From NCBI GenBank assembly GCA_934047225.1, contig OW204000.1, forward strand, positions 17,254,001 to 17,318,000: a stretch of 64,000 nucleotides of DNA. The letters run 5' to 3'. The notes beneath the pieces were generated by a model. The model worked only from the letters and a program-made list of their open reading frames with translations. It was not told the DNA's origin and made no database searches. Positions 12,801 to 24,070 of the stretch are shown in pieces (positions within the stretch are counted from its first letter, which is position 1; each line of letters begins with the position of its first letter). The position numbers and the translations under genes are program-made. Source of the stretch: Ypsolopha sequella. Lineage: Eukaryota > Arthropoda > Insecta > Lepidoptera > Ypsolophidae.

Positions 12801-12962
12801 TGCGGCCTGAAAAGAGATGTAGTGACTAGAATTGGAAAAGGAATGCTTTTTTGGTTTAGGCATGAAGAGAGTATGAATAAAACTAGTGTAACGAAAGAAA
12901 TTACTGGTGTGCAAGTGGAAAGTAAAGCTCGAGCTGGCTGCCTACGTATGGCGACATACTGA
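12801..12962 (+). pseudogene. RTE-like LINE reverse transcriptase C-terminal fragment
   Basis: Translation of 54 codons gives KRDVVTRIGKGMLFWFRHEE, then a segment with SVTKEI and VQVESKARAG. This matches the C-terminal region of insect LINE polyproteins (GKGMLRWFGHVERM, then a G-R-P rich segment). It lies inside the 3.2-kb transposon, so it inserted after that element did or was carried by it. Confidence 0.7.
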
Positions 12963-13514
12963 TGAATAAATAACCCGGTATAGAAGTGCTTATATGACTA
13001 AATTGGTGGAGGTGGAAGAAGTGAAAGAGGTGTGTCAGGTTCGTATCAGACAATATGTAGTCTTTGTATACCCTTCTGCAGAGTTACCCCTTACCCTTGG
13101 GTATTACATAAATAATGTTGTGTTAAAATTAAGAAATCAAATATTTTATGTCATAAAATATAGAAAAGTGCTTTTTCTAGACTAATGCTTTGAAGTATCA
13201 AAAAAATGCTAATAAACAAACTTGTAGACAATTTCACGCCAAACATCAATGTGTGATTTTTTTTTCGATTAAGATTACCGTTTTTGCAAAAAACGCTTAC
13301 TTTAACAGAACGGTAGCGGAGTAATGGCGGCCATCTTGAATGACGTCATTCTGGGAAAACGTGGGGGGTAGGGATCATCCACCAAAGTTTTTTTTGCTTC
13401 TTATACATCCTAGTAATTAGTTCAGAAGAGAAAATCTCTGTACGCCGGTATGCACACAGAAGTGTTGTCAGCCGCTGGATCAAACCCCTGTGGGGATTCA
13501 TGTCTTGACGATGT

Positions 13515-13680
13515 GTTACCGGCCAAACCCGATTTTAGTATATTTCGGAAGTTCTTCAACGCAGGTAGATTCAGGTTAAAAGGTATGGCGTAGCTTTCGT
13601 CGTTATTTTTGTATGACAACCCAGAACCACATCGGTTTAAGCCACTCTAGTTTGTCTTAAAATCGGGTTTGGTCGGTAAC
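13515..13680. mobile_element. 166-bp MITE with GTTACCG ends
   Basis: GTTACCGGCCAAACCCGATT at the left and AATCGGGTTTGGTCGGTAAC at the right. It lies 39 bp outside the 3.2-kb transposon. Confidence 0.8.
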
Positions 13681-15727
13681 GTATACAAGAGATTGTCTAA
13701 TCTAAATTAAATACTTACAATATTAAAATACCCAGTCATTCTCACTAGGGATTTTGAATTTTTAAAAGAAATATTTCCAGTACTTGCACTAAACTACTAA
13801 TTGCCAATCTAAAACTTCCAATTAGGAATATACATAAGCCAATAGAGGTATAAAACAAAGTCAGCTTACACGATTGCTCACTTTGATGTTGGACTTGATA
13901 AACTGGCGGTTGCGAATAAAACAAAAACAAAGATATCGCAGGTCTTGTGTCATCATCAGAGAGAAGTTAGTTGTGTGTGTAAACGCATACAAACATACCT
14001 TAACATTATAAAGTAATACACATATGAATAGGTACACAATAAAGTCGGGTGTTATCAGGGAGCACTGCCGCTACCGCCTACGATGTCATATCGCTACGCT
14101 AACAGCTGTATTAGCCTTGATAACAACTTCTCACACACCTACCTACACATATAGTCTCTAATCTGGTACTAGACATCCCACCCACGCTCAGAATTCATAA
14201 CCTGACTTGACCAATTAATACAGCCAGGCTAGCCGCTAGCCTCCAAAAGTTTTACAAATTGAATTTCTTACGGTCACTTGGAAGTGAATTTGTGGTTCTA
14301 ACGCTATGTCAATATTTGAAATCGCACGTCAGGTTTCATGTTTCAGCGCACTTTGCTCGAACCGACACGGCGATTTCGAGACGATGTTATCCTTACCAGA
14401 AGTCGACCTCACACGGTCTTTGTAAATAATGTGTACATTCGATATTTCAAACCAATGACTTCAATAATATCTTTGCTTCCAACGAAGCAAGACTATCATG
14501 TGACACTTGAATATTTACAACAAGACATTTTGTTGTAGATATTTCTACAACTGACGCACAAACGTTCTTGTTACAAAGATTAGCCAAAATTCTTTGGGTG
14601 TGAATCACGTTGTTTATATGCAAAACTGTTTCTTTTCTCACTTTCACAGTTTAAAAGCATTTCAGTGTTCACCGTAACCAATTAAACAAAGGCTATTTCT
14701 ACTTGAAACAGCAATAATAGACCGTGAAAGAATTTGCATAAAAACGTTCAGTACGTACTCACAGGAGTACCTTATATTGTTTCAAAGTGAACAATGGGCT
14801 AGCAACAGTAGCTACAGTGTTTACCAACACAGCCCTTCAGATGGTGAATAAACATCTGTTCAGAATAAACTGTTCCTTCAACCTCCTTGCTCGATTAAAA
14901 ACAAATTTGTTTTTGAACCCAAACAATTGGACAAACATAATAGCCTAAATATCAACAAGGTTTGTTTGATTGCTATGACCAAAATTAAATTTGGACAGTC
15001 TAAACAAGCGGACATTATTAGGCAAAGAATGTTTTAAAAGGAAATAATGATGCCACATTAGCATCAAAGCCAGACTCTATTTTGTCAATGCGCATGAAAA
15101 TGTAGGAACGACTGCGACACAAAACTCAGGAACAATTTAAAGGAATTACTCACAAATTATTGCAAATGTAAAGTGGAGCGGCTTCATAGAAGTTGTTCAG
15201 GCTATTTTCTGCGCAAACAATTTTTACTAATCGATTCAGTCTTGAAAAATATTATTATGTCGATTGGATTACGAAAAGAATTGACAGAAAAATCATATTA
15301 TCACGTGTGTATATAAACTCAGGACAAGCACTCATAAGAAGAGTTCTTCAAGGCTGTCTTATAATAATAATGTAGACATAGTATTAGTATGTTGAATTAC
15401 ATAGTGATGAAGTAAGAGCTTACATTGAGACGCAGCTCTAATCAATGAGTATGCTTGTGGCTGCGCCGGAGTTCGTTACATCACGACTTTCGCACCGACG
15501 CTGCAGACATGCACGGCTTAACATTTTAGCATAAGGCGTTTTGTAACTCGTATTACGATATGGTAAAGGTGTAATTCGATTGTTTGACTGACTACGCTAA
15601 AAAGGCCTGCATTTACTTGCGAAACAACTTATGCAAGTATACGATACGCTAATACGTTGCACATAAATGTTGCATATTGAGATTGCAAAGTGTTTGCGGT
15701 TAAAAATGAACGTTACTTTATTTTGTT
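13681..15727. other. Non-coding sequence, nothing recognised
   Basis: No exon-like frame, repeat end or RNA gene could be supported. The short open frames have no recognisable domain. Confidence 0.45.
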
Positions 15728-15793
15728 CTTCAAAAAATATAAGTATTTTCAAAAAAATACTTATATTTTTCAAAAAATATAAGTATTTTTTGT
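15728..15793. repeat. Triplicated AAAAATATAAGTATTTTT palindromic repeat
   Basis: AAAAAATATAAGTATTTT occurs forward, inverse and forward again in 65 bp. It can form alternative hairpins. Probably slippage or snap-back repair. Confidence 0.7.
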
Positions 15794-15862
15794 TTGCCAT
15801 TGTACGCCGTCACCACGAGTCTCTGAAATGCGATAGGTATAACTTGTTTTTCGATAATAAGG

Positions 15863-15984
15863 GGACCTGAAAAGGCCAACTTGGGTGAATCATGAAATGA
15901 TTTGAAAGTAGAATAGAGTGCAAAAGAGACGGCATTACAACATAATCATAATATGATTCATCCAAAGCGGCCTTTTTAGAGGAC
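15863..15984. mobile_element. Core-conserved hairpin, locus 1
   Basis: Arms of about 45 bp pair (AAAAGGCC.ACTTGGGTGAATC with GATTCATCCAAAGCGGCCTT). The loop carries GTGCAAAAGAGACGGCAT, the core seen at 50.8, 51.2 and 58.6 kb. The outer arms have no similarity to those copies. Confidence 0.65.
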
Positions 15985-16599
15985 AAGAATAGCGTTAAAT
16001 GGTATTTTATCTACAATTGCAACATCAAAAGCAGTTTTGTAAGTACTTACATTGTTTATCCCAATTTATTATAACACCACTAGAGAGCAAATCAACAACA
16101 GAGACGAGAAATAAGTCCCGACCTTATTACTTAAGCCACGCCCTCTTTATCATGATTGGCCTTCAAGGCAGCATTACCAGGACGACGCACCCGAGGTTCA
16201 TGAACGACTGTTCTTCATCTCATTTTTCGTGGAATATTATAAATAAAAACGATATTATATATAAAGTATTGTGTGCAACTGAACATAACTAGACATTGGA
16301 ACACTCGTGCACTTCCCAATGTCTCAAGTTATGTTACAGTTACACAAAATACTATTTTGCAAGTGTGGTTAACGTGACGACACATACGACCATCTTTCAA
16401 AATAACAATTTTATGAAAGCTGAAAAATATAAGCGCGGATTTTTGAACATAGGTCACTCTGATTGTTGGTAATTTACAGATTGAAGTTGTTTTGAAGGTG
16501 TTCTGTGGGAGCGTTCGAGGTTGCATGTCAGATATATTCTTAAAATATTAGATGGCGAATCTAAGCGGTGATATAATAAATTGGGCCAATTACAACGCT

Positions 16600-17916
16600 T
16601 TAAGGCGATATGTTAAAGTTTTAGCGTCCCTGTTACTCCATATGCGAAAAAACCCTCAGTGCGAGAGGGACGGATTCGTGGAAAAGTAGCAAATAATCGG
16701 TTTTTTATTAATATAAAATTTACTAAAAATGCTATCAAAATTTCGTTTAACTAGGTTCTAGATACTGTTAAAACTAGAGATGAAACGGATAGTGATTTGG
16801 CCGGATACCGGATACCGGATATCCGGCGAGGCACTAGGCCGGATAGCCGGATATCCGGCGGCCGGATATCCGGCTGAAGATATGCGTTTCGCACTAATTG
16901 AGCAAGTCTAAATATTACGCACCAAGGTGCGTGCGGGTGCAAGTGGGCGAGATTATTCGTGCATTTTTTAAATGAAGATCATTTCTAAATGATCGTATCA
17001 CAATCATACAAATGCTGGTTGGAAACGCGAAACAATTTCCGATCCTAACGAAATTTGTAAATATGTATCTTTTGTCTTCTTGGAGTGGTGTATACTGTAT
17101 ATAAATGGACACGAATATTTAAATGAAACCGCGTAATATACTGTTCATACTGAACAAATTTTCCAAAGTAACATATTGAAAAAACAAAATTGAACCTGCC
17201 CGCCCAGTGCCCTTTCAAAATTTATAGTAGGTTTTCAAAATGAGTAAGGAAACACGAAAATATTTTTTCATTTCCACAAGTATGTATCTTTGGAAAAGTT
17301 GTTTAGTATGATTTCAGTATGACCATGTGTTTTTATTAAAAGATACCTGTTGAGTTACATTCGGTATATTGTGAGAGCAAAAGAAGCTGCTGTAATGTAT
17401 GAAGAAAAGCAGAAACGTTTATTCCCAACAATTGATGTAAAGCTTGTCTTTATCTACCATAGCTCAATTCTTATTCACTTTATGTATTAGAATTTAGATT
17501 ATTCAATCTATTTTGTGATTTAAACGACTTTTTGTATGTTGAGTTAAGTATCCGGTATCCGGCCGGATACTGACTACTATCCGGCCGGATACCGGATACC
17601 AAAAATATGGCCGGATAGGCCGGATACCGGATAGTAACCGGATATCCGTTTCATCTCTAGTTAAAACCCATCTAATAAAATATAATTGCATTCCATATGT
17701 CATTCTTAATTGTCAAACCCGGGGAATTGGTGTTGATAAAGACCTCATTTCAGTAAATACTTCTATCGAGCCGAAATTCTCCAATCGCGTTTCTGTTTTA
17801 ACAGATCCCTAGAGAAAGATTCCAAAAATAATATACTATTTTATCAAAATTATACATTATATACCAAAGTAGATATAGAAGTTCTAAGTGTCATTTTTTT
17901 TTCCGTAGCGCCTTAA
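16600..17916. mobile_element. TTAA-bounded nonautonomous element, copy 1, split by a hAT element
   Basis: TTAAGGCGATATG lies at the left (16600) and GTAGCGCCTTAA at the right (17913-17916). Without the hAT insert and its target duplication the interior is about 416 bp. It shares CAGTGCGAGAGGG, a TTTCTATCGAG block and a CTAATAAAATAT block with copies at 22.6, 27.8 and 35.1 kb. TTAA at both ends suggests a piggyBac-type origin, but no transposase is present. Confidence 0.8.
16775..17659. mobile_element. hAT element, 885 bp, nonautonomous, perfect 8-bp target duplication
   Basis: The ends are TAGAGATGAAACGGATA and its inverse. GTTAAAAC flanks it at 16767-16774 and 17660-17667. Subterminal regions are packed with CCGGATATCCGG-type inverted repeats, which in hAT elements are often transposase-binding clusters. 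No transposase frame is seen. It interrupts the TTAA element above, so it is the younger insertion. Confidence 0.93.
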
Positions 17917-18789
17917 CATCGGTTTTTGCGATATTGACAAACAACGTAAGTACCTACTTGTACTTGTATTGTATTTGCAGTACTTATGGAAGTAGATAAA
18001 ATATATTATGCAGGCACGAAATAAATTAAGGTGACTCCGTCGTAAAAATTAGCAACTCTATTCGTGGTGGTTGAAATTTCGAACAAAACTATATCAAAAT
18101 AAAGTTCTTATCAGCTCGCACTGCAACATGGCTGTTACGTCAGTCGCTGCGGCTGACAAGTGCGAAAATTGTGTGATTTTAATTAATTTTATTAAAATAA
18201 AATGAATTTCCAAGAACTGAGAAAACTATCATTTTATATTATTTTTTCTAGAAGTATATGAATTTTTATTCTGTTTCGATAAAAACTGCAGCAGTTATAC
18301 TGTTATAATTATAAGTAGACAAAAAATCAATAGACAAATAATTTGCTTCACTTCTGGATATTAAATAAAATTCACTAAAAACCACATCAATGTTTATATC
18401 ATATAGATTACTATGTATTTTTCTTCTATTAAAAATGGTATAGTTACCGTATAAAATGGTTACAAAGTTACTCAGTTCAAGGTCGTTGGCGTCGGGAGAA
18501 GCCTTAATAAAATATAAAATTTTCGAGGTAGGTACGTAAATATCATTCTAAAATTTCATCATCAACTGCATCGAATCGTGGCCATGAAAAAAAAATATAT
18601 TATCAATAAAATATAGCTTTATCTTATCGTGTGTAATTGTGTAACTTTGTGTTTTTATCGGGAGAGTAATAATCTTGGAAAAGTTCGTTTCGCCAGCAAA
18701 GGTAAAGAGAATTACATAACTTTCCTATCATAATGTGAAATGATAGAGCGTGACTGTGAATATTGCATGCTTTTAATACCTATTCCTTT
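17917..18789. other. Non-coding sequence, nothing recognised
   Basis: AT-rich. A GCTGTTACGTCAGTCGCTGC patch near 18130 has no matching partner in the window. Confidence 0.45.
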
Positions 18790-19132
18790 CTTTATTGTAC
18801 ACATCCATCCATCCATCAGCCTCGTCCACTGCTGGACATAAGCCTTTCCAGGACTTTGCCACTCCCGGCGGTCATCCTGGAAGAATTGCCCATTCTCACA
18901 CACGTTGGGCAGGCGGGGTGGTGAGCGCGGTGCCGGAACCCTCACACCAGTCTGTTCCATATAAGGCCCGGCTATTAGGAATGGATATACCGCCATCCAT
19001 CGGTCCCAGGCATGGTGGGCCTCCTGGTTTTTTGCCTGTGAGCTGTCCTCTTACTCTCCTCCTTTGGGTCTCCAAGTCAGATGGTGGTACCTCCACAGTC
19101 GAGCCCGGCATCAGCTTTACCACCTGATAAAT
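18790..19132 (-). repeat. RTE-type LINE 3' end
   Basis: The minus strand encodes a degraded reverse-transcriptase C-terminus with GKAYVQQWT. On the + strand CCATCCATCCATCAGCCTCG then CCACTGCTGGACATAAGCC is the usual inverse of the element tail. GATGGTGGTACCTCCACAGT is shared with the fragments at 24.0 and 44.2 kb. Confidence 0.7.
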
Positions 19133-19801
19133 ATTGTACACAAAACACTCTAAACAAACTTATCTCTAAGAAGAGATTTCTTCCAGTTTACCTCTGGGGA
19201 TATAAAAATCGTGATAAAATTAGATATACATCATGTTCCTTCAGTTAATGTTGGCTGAAATATCTTATTACTTTATACATTTCAAATTAATTAGGCTATC
19301 AACAAAACTATTATAGAAATGCTATATTTTTCACACTTGGCCGTTAAATGCCCAATACAAACTTTTTAAATGTTCGGTGATAGAAACTTGTTATTACATT
19401 AGCATTACCGTAAAGACAGAAGAAAAGTAAAACTAGATGTGAGTAGCTCTGGATCGGGACTCGAACCCTGGACCTCTCACTTTGATTTTACTCCTGCTTT
19501 TCTATATCGCCATGATATAATGATAATTTATATAGGCCAGAAGTTTGGCAAAAATTTAATAAACCTCTGGTGAATAAAATCAGAAAAAAAAATTATGTTT
19601 ACTTAACCACCCAAGTCAGAAGACAATTGGTAGATAAAAACAAGAATTCGCAAAATTTCTCGTCACGGCATCTGCACACACTCGTGTAACAATGTCGATG
19701 GGGCCCCAACACAATACCTTCCCGCATGCTTGACTTCCTTAAAAATACCCACAAAAGCTTGGAAGCATAAAGAAAATTAAACTTTTACCTAAATATTCAA
19801 C

Positions 19802-20288
19802 TTAAGGGGAATGCATCCGCTAACAACCTTGAGTCGACCTATGTCGGTACAAATATCGACAAAAACTATATTGAAATAACGTTAATATCTACGCGCATTG
19901 CATTGGACGATCGCTGGGTTTTCCGATAGCGCAAAATAGAAGAAAATAATACTTTTTACTAGGACGCGATGAGGCGAAAAAAAATATATACTTAAATTTT
20001 ATAGATCTAAAAATTGTCAATAATTTGGTGAAAAAATCTTTAAAATCACTTCAGGCATTTCCGAAGCAGTAAGAGAATTTTTGCGAAAATCATATGAAAC
20101 TTGTTTCGATAACTTCGTTTTTTTTTGTCTAAAATAACAACAAAAAATAACATGTTAAACTTGAAATTTATTTTTGACTTCATCATGCCTATCATATACA
20201 ATTTTTTAATTTTTTGGACCACCCGTGTGGGAGGAGTGGGCCTTCAAAGACAGTTCCAAATTACAGTCGGAGTAAGTATTCCCCTTAA
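19802..20288. mobile_element. Candidate TTAA-flanked element with GGGGAAT ends
   Basis: TTAAGGGGAATGC lies at 19802 and GTATTCCCCTTAA ends at 20288. The 7-bp inverted ends flanked by TTAA and a length near 480 bp suggest a piggyBac-like nonautonomous element. The inverted ends are short, so chance is possible. Confidence 0.45.
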
Positions 20289-21197
20289 CGTCTTCAGTTT
20301 CCTTAATTTATTCACTATAAAAACTTGTGTATAAGTCGATTCAAACGTTTGAAAAGGCTGTTTTACGAAATGCGTAATAATGAGATGACACGAATCTGTT
20401 GTTAGAGATGAGGGAGATGATGTGAACATCACCAAAAATTGACATCTGACCTCTGACACGTTATGGGTATATGACCTTTATGCTAGACAAGATGCACCCA
20501 ATAATTTCTTTCAAAATAGATATTCGTAACGATTGGGATCAAAATGTGTCATTGATAAAAATGGGTGTTGAATAAAAATCTGAAAACAGTAATTTAATGT
20601 TCACTAAAATAAATCTATGAAGTTGCCTATCATCTCGTACAAGCAGTATTTCATCAATTTTATTGGAGAACGTGATTAAAAATCGTTGATGATATTTTAA
20701 TCATCGGCTTCTTCTAAAGATTACGTTGAGGAATAAACAAGTTTGACGGTAGTGAGATTGTTGATATTTCCCAATCAAAAAGTACTCGATATCTACTAAT
20801 TTATTGAAGCCAAATTGCCGATTGAATTTTCTCTTTATCCTCGTTTCTCATTACTGGGTATTTTTTCTTTCTTTCTTGTTTTTTTCTGATCAACCTTCTT
20901 ATTAAAACCCAGTATCAAGCTAAACTTCCGTCTTGCACCAACGCTTTTGTTTTTGGGTTGTCTATCCTGCTCTAATCGACTACAGCGCATGCAAAACATC
21001 AGTTATTTCGAATTTGCTGCTACATTAGGACATCTAATTTAAAATCACTCTACAAATGTCATAAAGAATGTAATGTATGTAAAAAATTCTAGAAAATTTT
21101 CAGATTTATAGGTGTCATTAAGGCCATTTTAAGTATTTTCAGAGCTGACTTTTTTCTATCGAGCGAAGATGATATGAAATCACGTTTCCAGATCTAC

Positions 21198-21308
21198 TAT
21201 ATTATTGGCAGTTTATTATCATATTTAAAATACAAAAATATGTATGTCCCCTTTTATGACATGTATATTTTCGTATTTTGAATATGATAATAAACTGCCA
21301 ATAATATG
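21198..21308. mobile_element. 111-bp hairpin, AT-rich
   Basis: ATATTATTGGCAGTTTATTA and its inverse pair over about 50 bp around a short centre (TCCCCTTTTATGA). Different sequence from the CAGTGG MITE of the same length. Confidence 0.7.
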
Positions 21309-21871
21309 TTAATAAAATGTGCATTTAGCTTGGTACGGAGCCTTAAATTAAAAGTATTAAGTTTCATTTTCCATTATCAAGCTTGTCAAATCACAAGGAC
21401 TCTATTAGCAGACGTTGAGAAGTTGCTCAAGTTGTCACTATGAAAGAGCTCATGTGAAAGGTGGAGTCCGTGAGCAGCTTTCTAACAACAAGTACGGCAG
21501 TCAGTTTTCATGAACAAATCCGAACATCTCTATAAAATCGTCGGGATAATTGTGGGCGTGGAAGGGTTCCATCATGATTATTCATGAGTTAGAATAAATC
21601 AGTACCCAACCGGTGATACATATTAATATTTATTATATTAAAATTTTAGATATGTGTTAGAATCGTGTATCGGCCTTGCTTCGCGGATCGCACGTGTAAA
21701 GTGTGACGTCAGCCACGCACCACAGCAGAGCGCTCAGCGTTCAAGTTCAATGTTGCCTTTTAATTTTACAATGCCATACATTACTTCTTATTTATTCGTC
21801 GCCCGATGAATGGGAATGTTTATCTACTTTTATTTAGTTTGTTGTTTCACGGCTTATTGTTATTCGCCTCC

Positions 21872-22100
21872 TTAAGAGGATGGCATACCCTAGCAACTTT
21901 TTTTTATTACCCGTCAAGCACAATAAGTTTGATGGCAAAGACCTTATTTGCTTTTCATAGAGGCGATTATATGTTGGCTCTTTGGCCTCTTGTTCTTGGA
22001 CGCGTAATACTAGTGATCACGCAGCGAAACAACAAATTGGTGTGTTTTTAGGTAATACTGAAATAATTTGTAGGAAAAAAATATTAGATTTAGGTAACAT
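21872..22100 (+). repeat. Dispersed repeat, copy 1 (TTAAGAGGATGGCATACCC)
   Basis: GATGGCATACCCTAGCAACT, AGGCGATTATATGTTGGCTC and CACGCAGCGAAACAACAAAT are shared in order with 28696-28930. No coding potential recognised. Confidence 0.7.
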
Positions 22101-22427
22101 CCCTTCATATTTCTATTGCCTATTTTATAAAAAAAAATCAAGTAGATCTCTTAACCGCGTCTTTGAAACGAACGAACGTCTGAAAACCAAAAAAAAGAGG
22201 GTGGAAAACATTTTTTTTTTGACAAAAGTACAAATCTTAAAACATTGTTTATAGGTGGAATCCTTAGATAAAAAATCGATAAATCAAATATATTTTTCTC
22301 AATATGAGGAGAGACCTAGTATCTTCCAATGAACCCTTGAAAACCTGGTGTTGTTGATGTTCTAGCATCAGGTGTCCCGTTAATGACGATTTAGGTGGCG
22401 AAGTGATAAAGCGGCATTGATTAGGTA

Positions 22428-22538
22428 CAGTGGAGACCACATCAAGCTATACACTTACAGTACGACATTAGCCCCTACAGAGAAGAATATAAGATAGGTA
22501 CAAAGTCCAATGTGTCTTACTTGATGCGGTCTCCACTG
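22428..22538. mobile_element. 111-bp MITE with CAGTGGAGACC ends, copy 1
   Basis: The ends are CAGTGGAGACCACATCAAGC and an inverse with one mismatch, with TA on each side. It differs at only one position from the copy at 63197 and three from the copy at 41273, so the family moved recently. Confidence 0.88.
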
Positions 22539-22591
22539 TACCAGCAGCTAGCATGTCGATCGAATTTTATGCATAAGCTAATGATAACATT

Positions 22592-23013
22592 TTAAGGGGC
22601 TACGTGAATTTTATTTTTGTCACTCTTAGCGAAAAAACTCGCAGTGCGAGAGGGTCGGGTTTAGGGCGAAAGAGAAAAAGTATAGTTCTACAATTATATA
22701 AACAAAAATTGCTAGCAAAATTTCCAAAATCGAAAATGTAAATACTGTCAAGACCATCCTAACTTACAAGATTGAGTTCTGTACATTATTCCTGTTCGCC
22801 AAACGAGAAGAAGTGTGTTTTAAGTTTTAAGACCTAATTTCAATAATTATTTCTATCGAGCAAAATTTAACCAAACATGTTTTCCAAAAATAAAACCCTA
22901 AATGATAATATAATCAAAATACCAGAAATTGATTATAATAATAATTATCTGTGTATTTCATGAAATACACAGAAATGAAGCACCCCTATCTTTTTACATA
23001 TTTAGTCTGTTAA
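22592..23013. mobile_element. TTAA-bounded element, copy 2
   Basis: TTAAGGGGCTACG starts the copy and TTAA lies at 23010-23013, giving about 414 bp of interior. It contains GCGAAAAAACTCGCAGTGCG, AGACCTAATTTCAAT and TTTCTATCGAGC, collinear with the other copies. Confidence 0.75.
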
Positions 23014-23974
23014 TGGAATTTTTCAATCGATACTACGGTGAAAAACTCACTGCTCTCTGAGTTCTCCCAAGTCTTGTGAATATATAATATGTCTCACTCA
23101 ATAAATCTTAAAGAAAACACTCTTGTACACATTTTCAAACCGGTTTCTACCTAAAAAGCCCGTGAAAATGAATTAATATTCGAAACCGGTTGGGCGCAGT
23201 GTGGGAATAAACAATAATAGTGAAACTGTGTACTAGTGTTTTCTTCAAGATGCTTTCCAAGTTTCACCAAGTGTCGACAACTGCAAGTATAAATTACACT
23301 CAATAAATCCTTTGAAGTTGTTTTCTAAAAATCAGCTTCAATTGTCTTATTGTGCTAAGCTGGATAATTATGACCTACAAAGACGTTATTCATTGACATG
23401 AAAGGATGTTGCTTCTGCAGTGTTTTCATGGAAGCCTGCGTTTTCCAAACATTCAGGGCTTCCTGAAAGATGGCTTCCTTGAACCGCGCGTGCGTTATTG
23501 TCAACAGACGCCCGTGCGGCGGCGCCGCCATTGTGACGTCATATAACATATCCGCGTAGATCACTCTCTACCTAAATATTATTGTTTGTTTGTATAACAA
23601 CGTCTGCTACGCTTTTGATTCTTAATAACAAAGGGCCTTCCCTCATTTTTAGAAAGAAAAACGGACTTGAAACTTTGACAGTTCAATATCAAAGACAATT
23701 TAATGAAAATAACACTGCAATTTCGTGTGTTGTATGCACCGTTATCTAATCCTTATCTAAAGCTATATGATTGATGTACCCTACTGATAAGACTATGTTG
23801 GTTACTGAAAATGGTCTAATTCACATTTTGTTACATATCGTCACAACATGAATCCCCTAGGGGGTGTCAGAGGTGTTACCGAGTATAAACTGTGGACTTA
23901 CTATGAAAATTGGCATACTTTGATGTGAATGTGTGCGTGCCGGGCTCCGTCCGCCTTTTTTTACGTTATAATGC

Positions 23975-24070
23975 TGTAAATTACTTCGGGGGGGGGGGGG
24001 GGGTGCGTGTAAGATGGTGGTACCTCCACACTCTCCACGGTCGAGCCCAGCTCTATCACCTACAACTTTT
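23975..24070 (-). repeat. RTE-type LINE 3' fragment with poly-G run
   Basis: TTACTTCGG, a run of about 15 G, then AAGATGGTGGTACCTCCACA and GGTCGAGCCCAGC. It matches the 44.2-kb fragment, including the poly-G. Confidence 0.6.

Larger units (their letters stand above)
10262..13475 (-). mobile_element. 3.2-kb DNA transposon with about 287-bp terminal inverted repeats, unclassified
   Basis: The left arm (10262 to about 10548) and right arm (about 13188 to 13475) are inverted copies. They start GCGGCTGACAACACTTCTG and share CCGCTACCGTTCTGTTAAAG and CATTTTTTTGATA further in. Flanking sequence is unrelated. A CTG triplet next to both ends may be a 3-bp target duplication but is not conclusive. Inside are a broken gene on the minus strand, a nested hAT MITE and an RTE fragment. 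The superfamily could not be assigned. Confidence 0.85.
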
